Positions 51,813-61,621 of a DNA stretch of 64,000 nucleotides are shown piece after piece (the first letter of the stretch is position 1; every line of letters starts with the position of its first letter). Below the pieces are notes generated by a model. It ran no database searches. It was not told the origin of the DNA and saw only the letters and a list, made by a program, of their open reading frames with translations. Source of the stretch: Neovahlkampfia damariscottae (lineage: Eukaryota; Heterolobosea; Selenaionea; Neovahlkampfiida; Neovahlkampfiidae). The stretch covers positions 62,001-126,000 of the forward strand of contig JABLTG010000021.1 of assembly GCA_016618085.1 (NCBI GenBank). Direction: 5' to 3'. Both the position numbers and the translations under genes were made by a program.

Positions 51813-52136
51813 TATTGATTGAATTTTGATATTGTTCCTTTTTTAATTTCCATTTCTTTTTCTAAATCTTTCATGTCTTGATATAAAATTTTTTGATCTT
51901 TTTTTAAAGATTCAGTTATGTTTTTGTTTGGCATTTGAATGAATAGAGAACCACAATTTACCCAATGTTTTTCAGTTGCTGATTTTTTTTGTACAATTTT
52001 AAGTGCTTCAATATTTTTATCCGTTTTTTCTTTGAAAAAGTCCAACTAGTGATTTGGTTTAGTTTTGTAGTATATTTACCTGTTGTTTATCTTGATATAT
52101 TTCATCAACAAGTTGTTCAATTTGTTGATGGTTCAT
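51809..52136 (-). CDS. PDRG1: PDRG1 homologue, prefoldin-like R2TP subunit
   Basis: Two exons with a 34-base intron (about 52046-52079) give 97 aa. The joined sequence (VDEIYQDKQQLDFFKEKTDK, CGSLFIQMPNKNITESLKKD, QKILYQDMKDLEKEM) follows human PDRG1 closely, including FGNMFIKMP-like and EKDQ-like positions. PDRG1 is a prefoldin-type small helical protein of the R2TP/prefoldin-like chaperone complex used for RNA polymerase and PIKK assembly. It has the beta-type prefoldin layout of two helices around a hairpin. ATTGG lies about 30 bases upstream. Confidence 0.7.
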
Positions 52137-52235
52137 ATTGTTAACTCCAAAAAAGAATTGACTTTTTGATTGGGTAAATGAAATTGAATACAAATATAAT
52201 CCGGTAAAAATTTTATTTTTTTTCTCTATTTATCA

Positions 52236-52529
52236 TTATATCATGCCAAGGTCGTTGTCTTCCCACATTTCGTTCAAGCATTCGATTACTGTTTCAAGTT
52301 TTATTCGTTTATGAGGTTCAAAACCTTCATTCTCTATCATGTGAGATGCAAGAAGTTTCTGTATATCATATTCTGCACTTTCTATTTGAGTGAGTCGACT
52401 ATCTGATGATTTCTTCGGCATTTGTTTGGTTATTGCGTTTGCATTGAATGAAAGACTCTTTGATTTGTTTTGTTCATTCGACTTGATCGATGCTTGAAAG
52501 TATTGAAATGAAAATGATGGAAAGTTCAT
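52236..52529 (-). CDS. Small tandem paralogue A (divergent copy)
   Basis: 97 aa, single exon. It is the most diverged of four neighbours. The C-terminal module is recognisable: LLASHMIENEGFEPHKRIKL, then ETVIECLNEMWEDNDLGMI. The N-terminus (FPSFSFQYFQASIKSNEQN) keeps only a trace of the FSSFxEFRKxRE motif. Ser/Lys/Asn-rich middle. ATTGG/CCAAT boxes (TTATTGGCCAACCAATC near 52577-52592) lie upstream. I recognise no family. Confidence 0.6.
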   Translation of the reverse strand: MNFPSFSFQYFQASIKSNEQNKSKSLSFNANAITKQMPKKSSDSRLTQIESAEYDIQKLLASHMIENEGFEPHKRIKLETVIECLNEMWEDNDLGMI

Positions 52530-52721
52530 TGTACTTTTCTTTGGTTGTTGGTTTTTGAGTATTCAACACTGGAGTTGGTTCTTATTGGCCAACCAATCAA
52601 ATTAATTTGTCTGATTTGGAAACACTTTTTTCCTGATCTAGATTATTTTCAAACAATTTTGGATAAAAAGACCAAAATGAATTTATTGAATTTGGAGTAT
52701 TTCTTGCTTCGTTTTAGTAGT

Positions 52722-53087
52722 TTACAGTATCATAAAATCTGGTTCTTCATCCCATTGTTCATTTAATAATATTATAATCGAATTTAAGTTCACTTTTTTT
52801 TTCGCACAACATCCTTCATTCTCAAGGATTTGTTTAGCCATTTCTTTTTCCAAGATCTCATTTTTATTTTTTTGGAGTCTTTCAGTTTGTGTTTTTTCTA
52901 ACAACGGTTCGGAATTATATTTTTTTAATGTTATTGTTTCAATGGTGTTCTTCTTCTGCTGTTCTATCAATGAATTTCTATGTCTTGCTTTCTTCTCTCT
53001 GTATTTTCTGAATTCTGTGAACGAAGAGAACTGTTGAGTTGATGTGTGTGAACTGTTCATGAGTAATAGTCTTTTTGACTTTTGCAT
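52722..53087 (-). CDS. Small tandem paralogue B
   Basis: 121 aa, single exon. N-terminal motif FSSFTEFRKYREKKARHRNS, a basic helix; a variable Lys/Thr/Gln linker; and the C-terminal module AKQILENEGCCAKKKVNLNS, then IIILLNEQWDEEPDFMIL. The final codons share a near-identical DNA stretch with paralogue D (AAAATCTGGTTCTTCATCCC on the plus strand in both), which points to recent duplication or gene conversion. CCAAT directly abuts the start region. Function unknown. Confidence 0.7.
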   Translation of the reverse strand: MQKSKRLLLMNSSHTSTQQFSSFTEFRKYREKKARHRNSLIEQQKKNTIETITLKKYNSEPLLEKTQTERLQKNKNEILEKEMAKQILENEGCCAKKKVNLNSIIILLNEQWDEEPDFMIL

Positions 53088-53404
53088 TTCATTGGTCAGG
53101 AAGTTTAATTTAAAAAGGGAAATTCACCAATCAGGGATGTTTACCTTCTTAAATTGGTGAATTTGAATTTTGCTTCCAATCGATTTCCACAAAATTATAC
53201 CTCCTAATACTCCTAAACTCCTATAAAATCCATAAATTTTCCGTGAGAAAAAAATTATTTCTTGAAAATCCAATAATCAACAATTTATTCATAATTAAAC
53301 AAGTAACCAATTTTTAATGTTTCAAAACTGCAAAAAAAAATTTTTATTCAAATTATATTCGGAATATTCATGAATAATTATTTATATTCATAACCTTACT
53401 GTGT
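53088..53404. other. 317-base gap with CCAAT inverted repeat
   Basis: No coding frame. An 11-base inverted repeat, AATTCACCAAT (53121-53131) and ATTGGTGAATT (53153-53163), presents CCAAT boxes in opposite orientation on a possible stem. The remainder is A+T-rich with several further CCAAT-like words. Confidence 0.4.
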
Positions 53405-53722
53405 TCATAAAACAACAAGATTTTTTTCCTTTTCCCATTCTTCGCAGAGAACTGAAATAATGGAATCTAAATTAACTTTTTTTCCTGCTTTGTGACCTTC
53501 ATTTTCAATGATTAGTGTTGCTATTTTTTTTTCTTTATCAAAGAAAGTATTTTCATCATGATTTCTCTCGATAATAGGTTCTGAAACTTGTCTTCGGATT
53601 ATATTTTCGTGTGAGGTTGAGCTTCTTTTGTCTCTCATGGAATTGAATCTCTTGAGAGCTTCTCGTTTTTCCTTCTCTTTCTCTCTGTGTTTTCGAAACT
53701 CTGTGAAGGATGAGAAATTCAT
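53405..53722 (-). CDS. Small tandem paralogue C
   Basis: 105 aa, single exon. It has the family layout: FSSFTEFRKHREKEKEKREA at the N-terminus and ATLIIENEGHKAGKKVNLDS, then IISVLCEEWEKEKNLVVL at the C-terminus. The WDEEPDF word of B and D is changed to WEKEKNL here. The linker carries VSEPIIERN, matching SEPLLEKT and SEPIIKQI in B and D. ATTGG lies about 36 bases upstream. Confidence 0.7.
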   Translation of the reverse strand: MNFSSFTEFRKHREKEKEKREALKRFNSMRDKRSSTSHENIIRRQVSEPIIERNHDENTFFDKEKKIATLIIENEGHKAGKKVNLDSIISVLCEEWEKEKNLVVL

Positions 53723-53901
53723 ATTGGTGACAATTTTTTTGACAAGAATACAAGAAACTGATTGGTTCGGTTGTTCTTTCCATAAATAACAATTCTTCTT
53801 CTAAAAGACCTTCCAAATGTTTTTATTGGTTTTCATTATTTTTAGAGAATTTTCAACTGCTGTCAAACAGTTCAATAATAAATAAATCACTTCTGATTCC
53901 A

Positions 53902-54228
53902 TCACAGAAGAACAAAATCTGGTTCTTCATCCCACTCCTCGTTGAGTATTAAAATTACAGCGTCCAAACTCACAGATTTAGTCGGGCTGAAGCCTTGATT
54001 TTCCATAATCTGTTTTGCTCTTTCTTTTTCCCTTTCCTCTTCAGTTTTCTCAGCCTTTATTTGTTTGATAATTGGTTCTGAAATGAGTCTCTTATTAACT
54101 TGTTGGAATTCAGGCCCCACTACATCTAAAGAAGCTGATCTCAAAGTCTTCATCTTTTTCTCCTCTCTGTGCTTTCTGAACTCAGAAAAACTTGAAAATA
54201 CTTTTGTGTACGTCTCTATTCTTTTCAT
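53902..54228 (-). CDS. Small tandem paralogue D
   Basis: 108 aa, single exon. FSSFSEFRKHREEKKMKTLR at the N-terminus; linker word ISEPIIKQI; C-terminal module AKQIMENQGFSPTKSVSLDA, then VILILNEEWDEEPDFVLL. Closest to B at the C-terminus. The family plan (basic N-terminal helix, SEPxI linker, acidic C-terminal hook with a conserved Trp) suggests an adaptor or inhibitor, but this is a guess. ATTGG at 54260-54264 is 32 bases upstream. Confidence 0.7.
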   Translation of the reverse strand: MKRIETYTKVFSSFSEFRKHREEKKMKTLRSASLDVVGPEFQQVNKRLISEPIIKQIKAEKTEEEREKERAKQIMENQGFSPTKSVSLDAVILILNEEWDEEPDFVLL

Positions 54229-54668
54229 CTGTCAGAGTGAAAAGTGAGGGAAGTCGCAATTGGTCTAAACAATAAAATCTAGACGATAAATCAGGATAAA
54301 AACACGAAATTTCCGAATCTGGGTTTATTTTTGAAATAGTTGGAAAACTGTATTGGAGCATGTGACAAACTGTTTCTTTGCTCCTAATTAAGTGATGTTT
54401 TTCTTGTCTAAAAACAAGTAAACCCAAATTCATGTTTCACCGATAAAGTAATTCTCTGTGACTACTTACTTTCAGCTTATTCTTTGTTATTTTATAATTT
54501 TAAAACATTTGTTGATGTAATTTCTGCATCATCACTCTTCAAAATATTAAACCATCTTTGGAAAACTAAACTTGTTTTTGTTGAATCAGTTGGTAATTGA
54601 ATTGTTAAAGGTGTGAGCAATAATGATTGGACAACTGATTTTGGTGTTAGATTTTTATCAACACAAAA
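54229..54668. promoter_or_regulatory. Divergent interval, paralogue D and APC10
   Basis: ATTGG at 54260-54264 serves paralogue D. ATTGG at 54626-54630 is 39 bases before the APC10 ATG. Between them, an open minus-strand frame (54492-54683) is listed separately; the rest of the interval shows nothing I can name. Confidence 0.45.
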
Positions 54669-54683
54669 ATGATTACCTCAACA
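54492..54683 (-). other. Orphan protein-like frame without ATG
   Basis: The minus strand encodes [20 protein letters not shown], then LPTDSTKTSLVFQRWFNILK and SDDAEITSTNVLKL before TAA. Composition and codon pattern look like real protein, but the frame has no ATG. A GT-AG intron with CTAAC (GAG, then GTAATC to AAATCAG near 54641-54683) could lead into it, but its upstream exon would lie antisense to APC10, where I see no good start. It may be a relic exon or an unusual antisense gene. Confidence 0.3.
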
Positions 54684-55243
54684 CTTCTGTCTGAAAAAGA
54701 GCACTTAATTGAAATTGGAGATAAAGCAGTGTGGTCTTTAACTTCAGTAAAACCAGGAAACGGTGTCGAAAAACTCAGAGACGACAATCTTGATACATTT
54801 TGGCAAAGTGATGGTAAAAAAAACTCAATTTAAAAAAAAAGGTGTTCAACCACATAAAATAACAATACAATTCCATAAAATTGTAAAAATTCAAGAAATA
54901 GCAATTTATGTTGACCTAAAACATGATGAAAGTTATACACCAAAAGAATTGTTAATAAAAGGTGGTTATGATTTAAAAGATTTGAAAGATATTATAACTT
55001 ATAATGTTTCAAGTCCAGATGGTTGGCAAAGAATAAAATTTGAAAAAAGTTCAAGTTCAGGTGAAAAAAAAAAAAAAAATTTAACAATCAACAGATTACC
55101 TTCAATATAATGTGATTCAAATTGTAATTATAAAAAATTTTCAAAATGGAAGAGATACTCATTTGAGACAAATTAAAATTTTTGGACCTCAAAAAAGTGA
55201 ATTTAAAACAAAAACATTTCAAACTTTTTCAGACTTGAGATAA
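54669..55243 (+). CDS. APC10: Anaphase-promoting complex subunit 10 (DOC1)
   Basis: Three exons (introns 54814-54841 and 55061-55094) give 170 aa, the family's usual core size. APC10/Doc1 is the processivity and substrate-recognition subunit of the APC/C ubiquitin ligase. Signature blocks: [58 protein letters not shown], and [18 protein letters not shown], the DOC-domain ligand loop. The protein ends in DLR; the usual Ile-Arg tail that docks on CDC27 appears as Leu-Arg. An ATTGG box lies upstream. Confidence 0.95.
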
Positions 55244-55275
55244 GAACAATAAACCACAAAAGAAACTTTTTTTAA

Positions 55276-57569
55276 TTAAAAATTTTCTTTAAAGAATGCA
55301 AAATATGGTTTTCCAAGTTTACTTTCTTTTGCAGAAGCAGTTTTTAATTGTTTTCCAATAGCAGGAGCTCCACAAAAGAAAACACCAACTTTTGGTCTTT
55401 TCTTTGCATCATTTGGTGTCATTTCTGTTACTTGTAATCTTACATTTTTGAATTCTTCACTCCATACTGGTCTACCAAAATGTCTTCCTTTACCTTCGAC
55501 TAATCCTGTTGAAACATCTAAAACTGAAATATTGGTTGACGGGAAAAATCCTTCTTCTTTTGTTGTTTGATTAATACCTCTCCACCATCCACTAGAATCT
55601 TTTTCAGTAACAAGAACTGACTCTCCTACAATCAAGTCAATTTCATCAGTGGATTGGGCTTCATAATTTGAAACAACCACACCAACTACTTCGATATTCT
55701 AAAGAGAATTAATTTCTAATTTTTTTTTTTTTTACTTTTGTTTTATCAGTATATTCTGTACTTTGGAAGAAAATTTTTTTAATTTTTTCAGCTTCAAGAG
55801 CACCTGTCAAAAAAGTATGGAATTCAAAAAAATCTGGATGAATTGTTTCTGCTTCAGCCAAAAATTCAGAAAACCAAGCAAAAGATCCAGTATCTCTGTT
55901 TGTCCAATAAAACCAACATTTCTTGATCTTCATTGGTTGACCTGTATCTTTTCTATGTTTAATTTGACGAAGTAAAGAAGCGTATGGTGTTACACCAATA
56001 CCAGCAGCACATAACATAACGTATTCATACTCAAAGACATAATCTGTTTGTTAAATTTTTTTTTGTTTAAAAAGTTACCTGCGGATGTACCAAATGGTCC
56101 ATCAATTCTTAATAATCTTGTTTTTCCATCCGGTCCATAAGGTTTATCAATAACTAATGTTTCTTTTCTTGTTGGATTGACTAATAAAGAAAGTTATGTT
56201 AAATGTTTTTTTTAATTTTTTACAAGTATCCATCAAAGCTTTAGTCCAATCTCCTACCACACGAATATGAAAAGTTAAATATTCTTGATCTGGAGAACTT
56301 GAAATTGTCTTTAAAAAAAGTTATTTTTTTTTTAAATTTACAAAAGGATGCCATTCTTGTCTTGAAATTAAAGGAGCATTCAAAAAGCAATATTGACCCG
56401 CTTTATAAATAAAGGTTGGTTTTTCTAATTCTAAAAATAAAACATCTCCTTTCAAAGCATGAACTCTTTTCACAATTGTTGGAGTTGAACCTCTGACCAA
56501 TCTGAAAACTCTTTCTAAAATATAAAAGAAACCAGCAGGAAGTAACCAAAGCCTAAAATAATAAATATTAAAAAAAAACCAAAAAAAAAAACCAAAAAGT
56601 TTTTCCATGAATCAATAAAAGTGTGTAAAAAATAATGAACAAATGATGCACAGACCAAAAAACTGTAAAATTACTTTTTTTTTTAGAAATGAATTAGAAA
56701 ATGAAACATCTTACTTTGTTCTTCTGTATTCTTTCATTGAAGCAGCGTACATGATAAACATAATAATTGTAATAGCATGGCCAGTTGCTCCGTATTTATT
56801 CAAAAACATAGCTTCCCATGATGAATAAAATATATTTCCTGGTTGTCTATTATTTGGGTTTGGATCATAAATCCATCTTTTTTTTTTTTTAATTTTTTTT
56901 TTTTTTGACTTACGAACAACAACTATATGAAAAATAATGACCGGCACTGAAAAAGTTTTTAAAATATAAATAACTTACGCATGTAAAGCAACAGCAAATG
57001 CAATAACTGTCGCAACCAATCTGTGAAAAACAAGATTTTTATCTAAAGGTATAATTTTGTTGAATTTTAATGAAATTAAACTTAAAAATGTTGGTTTTTT
57101 TTGTTTGATCTTACATATTCAAAAGTGTCCTCATTGTAGGATATAAAATAATTGCACCTTTCAACTGTCAAAAAAAAAAAATAATTACAATTTCCGTTAA
57201 GCATTTGACCGCCCTATGTTGAAATAAAATAAACTTTTTTGAATATTCTTCTTACAATTCTAGCAGGAATGACCCACCAATTGAAAGCTTTTCTTGAAAT
57301 TTCCCAGTAAATAATAATCGGGTAAGTGATTAAAGCCATATTAAAAAGAATATAGAAAGCCATGAAAAGAATTTTTCTCCAGTTATTATCTATATAATTT
57401 CTTCTTTCATCTGGATCTATGATTCTTCTTTTCCAAACACCGAATGTTTGCCTTTTGATGAATATTGTTATTTTTTTTTGCTTACTTTATCCAGATGAAT
57501 GGTGATTTTATTAATCGTGTGAACCATTTGCAAATACTTGAGTGGAGAATCCTTGTACCTACACCCATT
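55276..57569 (-). CDS. NADPH oxidase (NOX2-like) with an SH3 domain inside its NADPH lobe
   Basis: About ten exons; roughly 630-650 aa. NOX enzymes pass electrons from NADPH through FAD and two haems to oxygen, making superoxide. The ferric-reductase core has haem histidines in VALHA/FHIV and FWSVHHLFIIFYTLLLIHGK. FAD site: EWHPFTISSSPDQEYL. NADPH site: LCAAGIGVTPYASLL, FYWTNRDTGSFAWFSEFL, FFCGAPAIGKQL and the terminal FAFFKENF. Between FLTGALEAEK and GRHFGRPVWSEEF, where NOX2 has the loop near residues 484-504, sits a full SH3 domain: VVVSNYEAQSTDEIDLIVGE, SSGWWRGINQTTKEEGFFPS, TNISVLD (bases about 55515-55685). No EF-hands are present. Confidence 0.9.
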
Positions 57570-57934
57570 GTTGAGTCGAAAAAATGGTTCGTTCAAACTG
57601 ATTGGTTAATGTTCTGATTGGACAAATAAAAACGCATCGGAGAATTAATTTGACTCCGCCAACGAAAAACAAATTACCAGTTTCGGAGCATCTTCAAATA
57701 AAGAAATATTTCTTAACAAACAAAATGATATTTTAAAGTCATGTTTTTACACAACCAAATTTTTTTCTTAAATGAATGGCACAACCTTTAATAGAAAACT
57801 AGTATTCCCAAGGTGCAAGCTGAATTCGATCTTATTGAAATTTGATTTAAATAGAAGTATTGCTATAAAATTACCGATGTTTTGAAGTTGTTTAAAATTT
57901 GATTTTCAAACTTATGACGAAACAAAAAATCCTT
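57570..57934. other. 365-base gap: NOX promoter and unassigned sequence
   Basis: Two ATTGG boxes (57602-57606 and 57618-57622) precede the NOX ATG on the minus strand. A hairpin CGGAG(57639)-CTCCG(57659) lies just beyond. From 57660 to 57934 there is no open frame, tRNA-like fold or repeat that I can recognise. Confidence 0.4.
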
Positions 57935-59800
57935 TTATTGAATCATGCAATTTTCTTGAGCATCTTCCAAATTACTTAAAAATGGAGATTCATTATTCTT
58001 CTTTCCTTTATCATTTTCATCAAAATAAACAAGATTTTGGATGTCTTCGATTCCTCCTCCTTCTTCATAAAGTGATGAACAATTTTTTGAAACAGAATTC
58101 ATTAAATGATTCAAAAAAGAAAATTCTGCATCATATCCAAGAATAGTGTGTCTTTTACATTTAGATGCTTGATAATTTTCAGAGAAATCTTCAATTTCAT
58201 TCCATTTTTCATCTGAAATTTTCTTTACAAAAAATGAAGGTTTTTGTTTGACATCGTACACCAACAATGATAAACTTGGATCAACTTCTGAAGCATGATA
58301 ATGAAGTGCAGAAATTGACTCCAAAGGAACAACAATTTTATAATGATTTGATTCTTTGAATTTCTTTAATGATTCATTCAAGAATTCAATACAATCTTCT
58401 TTGTTTGTAGATTTCTTTTTTTCAACTTTGAAATCAAACATGTGATAGATGATTTCTTTGTTTATTGGATCGACTTTAAATCTAAATTGAGCTTTAAAAT
58501 CACCTGATGTTGACCATGTTCCAATATTCAATCTTAACAAATCACCTCCAAAAACTTTCCATTCATTCTTTGAATCTTTAAGATCTTTGTCTTCGGAGAA
58601 TTCATAATCTTCATCATCTTTCCATTCTTTAATATCTTTTTTTGATTTTAATAAACTTTCAATTTTCATTTCAATTTCTTTTGTTATTTCTGGATTGAAA
58701 TCTTCAAATTCAGTTGCTTCTTTTAATACTTCAACAAGATCACGGTGATCAGGTGCAGCAGGATCTGAAATTGCAGCCAATTGTTTCATAACTGGATTAG
58801 TTGTGAATAATAAATCTTTAACAATTGCTGAACTTGAATTTCTAAATGTTGTGAAATACAAAGTATGAAGATCAAGTTCTTGATAAACTTCAGACCAAAA
58901 TGGCATGAAATCTTCATGTGAAATAGTTTGGCCACTAGTTCCAATTGAGCCAGAAAAATCGACATTTTCTTCATCTTCGTATTCTTCATCGTCTTCTGGT
59001 TGTTCAGGATCAAAATCTTCATCATCTTCTTCATCATATTCATCTTCAAGAAGACTTTCTAATTTTTGTTTTTTTGATTTAGGTTCTTCAACAGATGTGA
59101 TTGTTTCTTCAATTTCTTCTTCTTCATCCTCTTCTTCATCCTCTTCGTCTGATTCTTCAATGATACCCTCAAAATCTAATGGAACTGGGTTTTTATGAGC
59201 TAAATAATTTGCTTTGAAGTATAGATCTAAATCAAAGTAAATAGATTCTAAATCTTCTTTTAAATCATCTTCTGTGAGTTCTTTGAAACCACATTCTCTT
59301 TTATGCTTGTAAAATTCAAAAGAAATATCTTCATATTCATCATCTTCTTCAACAATAAAAAACCTGACGTTCTTTTCATTCTTTGATTCTTCAAAGAGAT
59401 TATTTTGAAAAAACTGTTTGATTTTTGGATTTGAATTTTCAGGAAAATAAGCAAAAACATATAAAAAATTCATGTCTTGTTTGATTGTTTCTTTAACTTT
59501 ATCTTTTTTTAATGAAAAAACTTTTGGTCGTAATCCTTTACAGTTTGTTGAGCAACCGCAATCACAATAAAAATCTGAGTTATTTTCTTCACTTAAATCA
59601 TGATTTTCATGACATTTTAATTTACAAAATTCACAGCAATAAGTGTTACATGTTTTGCATTCAAACCAGATTTGTTTTGTAAATTCTGGTCCTGTTTCTG
59701 AATAAGTACAGTTTGTTATTTTTAGTTTTGTTTGTTGTTTCATTTTTGTTTGTAGTATTACTTCTTCGTCTGTTTCTTTTGGTAACTTGAAGAAAAACAT
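57935..59800 (-). CDS. UBR-box zinc finger protein with acidic region
   Basis: 621 aa, intronless. Residues 30-90 form a UBR box: NCTYSETGPEFTKQIWFECK, TCNTYCCEFCKLKCHENHDL, then FYCDCGCSTNC. UBR boxes bind type-1 N-degrons in N-recognins. Between residues about 215 and 275 is a long Asp/Glu tract (EESDEEDEEEDEEEEIEETI). The C-terminal half contains LKDSKNEWKVFGGDLLRLNI, FKVDPINKEIIYHMFDF and YKIVVPLESISALHYHASEV, a PH-like or beta-rich domain I cannot name. There is no RING or HECT, so it is either an N-degron reader or a UBR7-like chromatin protein. The antisense frame over the acidic tract is a serine-rich artefact. Confidence 0.85.
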   Translation of the reverse strand: MFFFKLPKETDEEVILQTKMKQQTKLKITNCTYSETGPEFTKQIWFECKTCNTYCCEFCKLKCHENHDLSEENNSDFYCDCGCSTNCKGLRPKVFSLKKDKVKETIKQDMNFLYVFAYFPENSNPKIKQFFQNNLFEESKNEKNVRFFIVEEDDEYEDISFEFYKHKRECGFKELTEDDLKEDLESIYFDLDLYFKANYLAHKNPVPLDFEGIIEESDEEDEEEDEEEEIEETITSVEEPKSKKQKLESLLEDEYDEEDDEDFDPEQPEDDEEYEDEENVDFSGSIGTSGQTISHEDFMPFWSEVYQELDLHTLYFTTFRNSSSAIVKDLLFTTNPVMKQLAAISDPAAPDHRDLVEVLKEATEFEDFNPEITKEIEMKIESLLKSKKDIKEWKDDEDYEFSEDKDLKDSKNEWKVFGGDLLRLNIGTWSTSGDFKAQFRFKVDPINKEIIYHMFDFKVEKKKSTNKEDCIEFLNESLKKFKESNHYKIVVPLESISALHYHASEVDPSLSLLVYDVKQKPSFFVKKISDEKWNEIEDFSENYQASKCKRHTILGYDAEFSFLNHLMNSVSKNCSSLYEEGGGIEDIQNLVYFDENDKGKKNNESPFLSNLEDAQENCMIQ

Positions 59801-59866
59801 GCGTTGAAAAATTGCGCCAAGAATCCTATTGGTTTAAACCCACCAATAAAATTTTTACAAAAGTTT

Positions 59867-61621
59867 TTATTTTTTTGGTTTATCAGCTACCCAAACACCT
59901 GCATTTGCCAAATTCAAGCACATATTTGCACATTGAAATTTAAAAGCAACACTTAAACCAATTCCAAAAGAATCTAAAACAGGGAAGAAATGATGAGGAT
60001 GAGCATATTCTTCAACAACATCCATCACTGTTAAGAAAAATGTGTCAAAAAAAAAGAAATCTTACATGCAAATACAATGTTATAAAGAGCAAAAAACCAA
60101 AGTGATAATATCCAAAATGCACTTGATGAAGTTATAACTGCTGATTTTCTTGAATGAAACCAGAGCAAGAAAATGATTTCAACAATTCCTTCTGCAGCTC
60201 CAGTTCCTGTGATTGCTGCGTTGATATATAGTTTATGATATAATTGATAAACAGTAATAATTGAATAATAGACCAAAAAAATTAAACCATAACATGCTAA
60301 ACGAATATAAAACTTCCACATAGTTTGTGAATCTGTTTTATCAATAACATGTTTTAGCGTTTTCCAAGATGATAAACCTGCAAATAAGAACCCAAACCCA
60401 ACAAATATATGAATAAAAATATCAAAAGCAGCAACTGATTGAACAATTAATGATCTCAAAGATGGTGCCATTTCATCAAGTGCAAAATATTTAATAATCT
60501 TTAAACAGGTATAACCACCTAAAATAACGTAACTTAAAGCTTTTCCTATCCCTGCAAAACCACCTCTCATACTATGTCTTCCGTTGGTCAATGAAATAAT
60601 TTCATTTGAAAATGAACCCAAATTCAAAAAATAAGCAGCAGGTTTTTCATAATAAACTTCGTTTTCCAATGAACTTCCATATGAAAAATGAGCAAAATAA
60701 ATGAAACTATCCAAACGAAAATGAAGAGCAGCAGCTATAAAAAAAAAAAAAATTTAACACTTTCTTTTTTCACTTACCAAGAGTAATTGTACTGATAGGA
60801 TTTTCATGTAAAGAATTGAAATCTATGGCACATTCTTTTATGAAAGTTAAAAACTTAATATGACAAAACTTACCAATCATAAAAATGAAAATGTTATAAA
60901 AAGCCATTAAAATGGAGGTAACTTCAAATAATAACAATTTTTTTGAATGTCCTTTGACTAAATAGTGATTTTCAAAATGACTGATAAAAGCACATTGAAA
61001 ACTAAAAAAAATAAAAAAAAAAATAACTCAAACCTAACTGAAAAAACTCTGGAAAATGCTAAAATTGTACTTGATGTTTGATCTTGTCTAATGAATACTA
61101 AACCATTAATTGAGTTATCTAAAGCTGTCAAGAACCCAAAAATCACTTAAATAATAAGTTATTTCAACAAAAAACTTACTAAATAAAATAGTTTCAAAAT
61201 ATTCAACTTCTTCATGTTTTCTTTTTAAATTTCCAATACAAAGAGCCCATACAATAGCCAAAGCAAGTACAATAAAAAAATCTAACATGATTAAAAAAAC
61301 AGGAATCGATTGAATTTTATAAATGTTTTGGTTGATAGCAACAACAGAGTAAAGAATTGGTAAAAATGTAATCATGAAAAAAAAACTGAAAACTAATGAA
61401 AACCAAAGTTTTCCATATGTACATCCGAAAATTCTTGAAGTTTCATCGTCTATACTTTAATTTTTTTTTTTTTTTTTACTTATTGGGTGATGGTGGTCGG
61501 TTATAAATTTAGAAGGAGACCTTGTTCGTATGCTTTCTTCATGTTCAAATTCGGTTATATGAGAAATTGTTGTCATTTGTGATAAATCATCTTCAACTTC
61601 AATTGTTTCGTCTACTTTCAT
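59867..61621 (-). CDS. Multi-pass membrane protein, unknown
   Basis: Several exons (breaks near 60050, 60735, 60860, 61000, 61150 and 61470) join to roughly 480-500 aa. The N-terminal 60 residues are soluble and acidic/Ser-rich (MKVDETIEVEDDLSQMTTIS). About ten hydrophobic spans follow, e.g. LWFSLVFSFFFMITFLPILY, VFLIMLDFFIVLALAIVWAL, LSYVILGGYTCLKIIKYF and FDIFIHIFVGFGFLFAGL. Conserved-looking loops include NGRHSMRGGFAGIGK. I do not recognise the family; a receptor or transporter is possible. The longer frame starts at TTG-like codons; ATG 61621 follows CCAAT by 12 bases. Confidence 0.65.

Noticed and set aside
57639-57659. CGGAG/CTCCG hairpin as a riboswitch or terminator
   Set aside because: Five base pairs with an A+T-rich loop in a eukaryotic gap; too weak to name.
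58905-59198. Serine-rich plus-strand frame
   Set aside because: It is the antisense of the Asp/Glu tract of the UBR-box gene (GAA/GAT read as TTC/ATC); low-complexity artefact.
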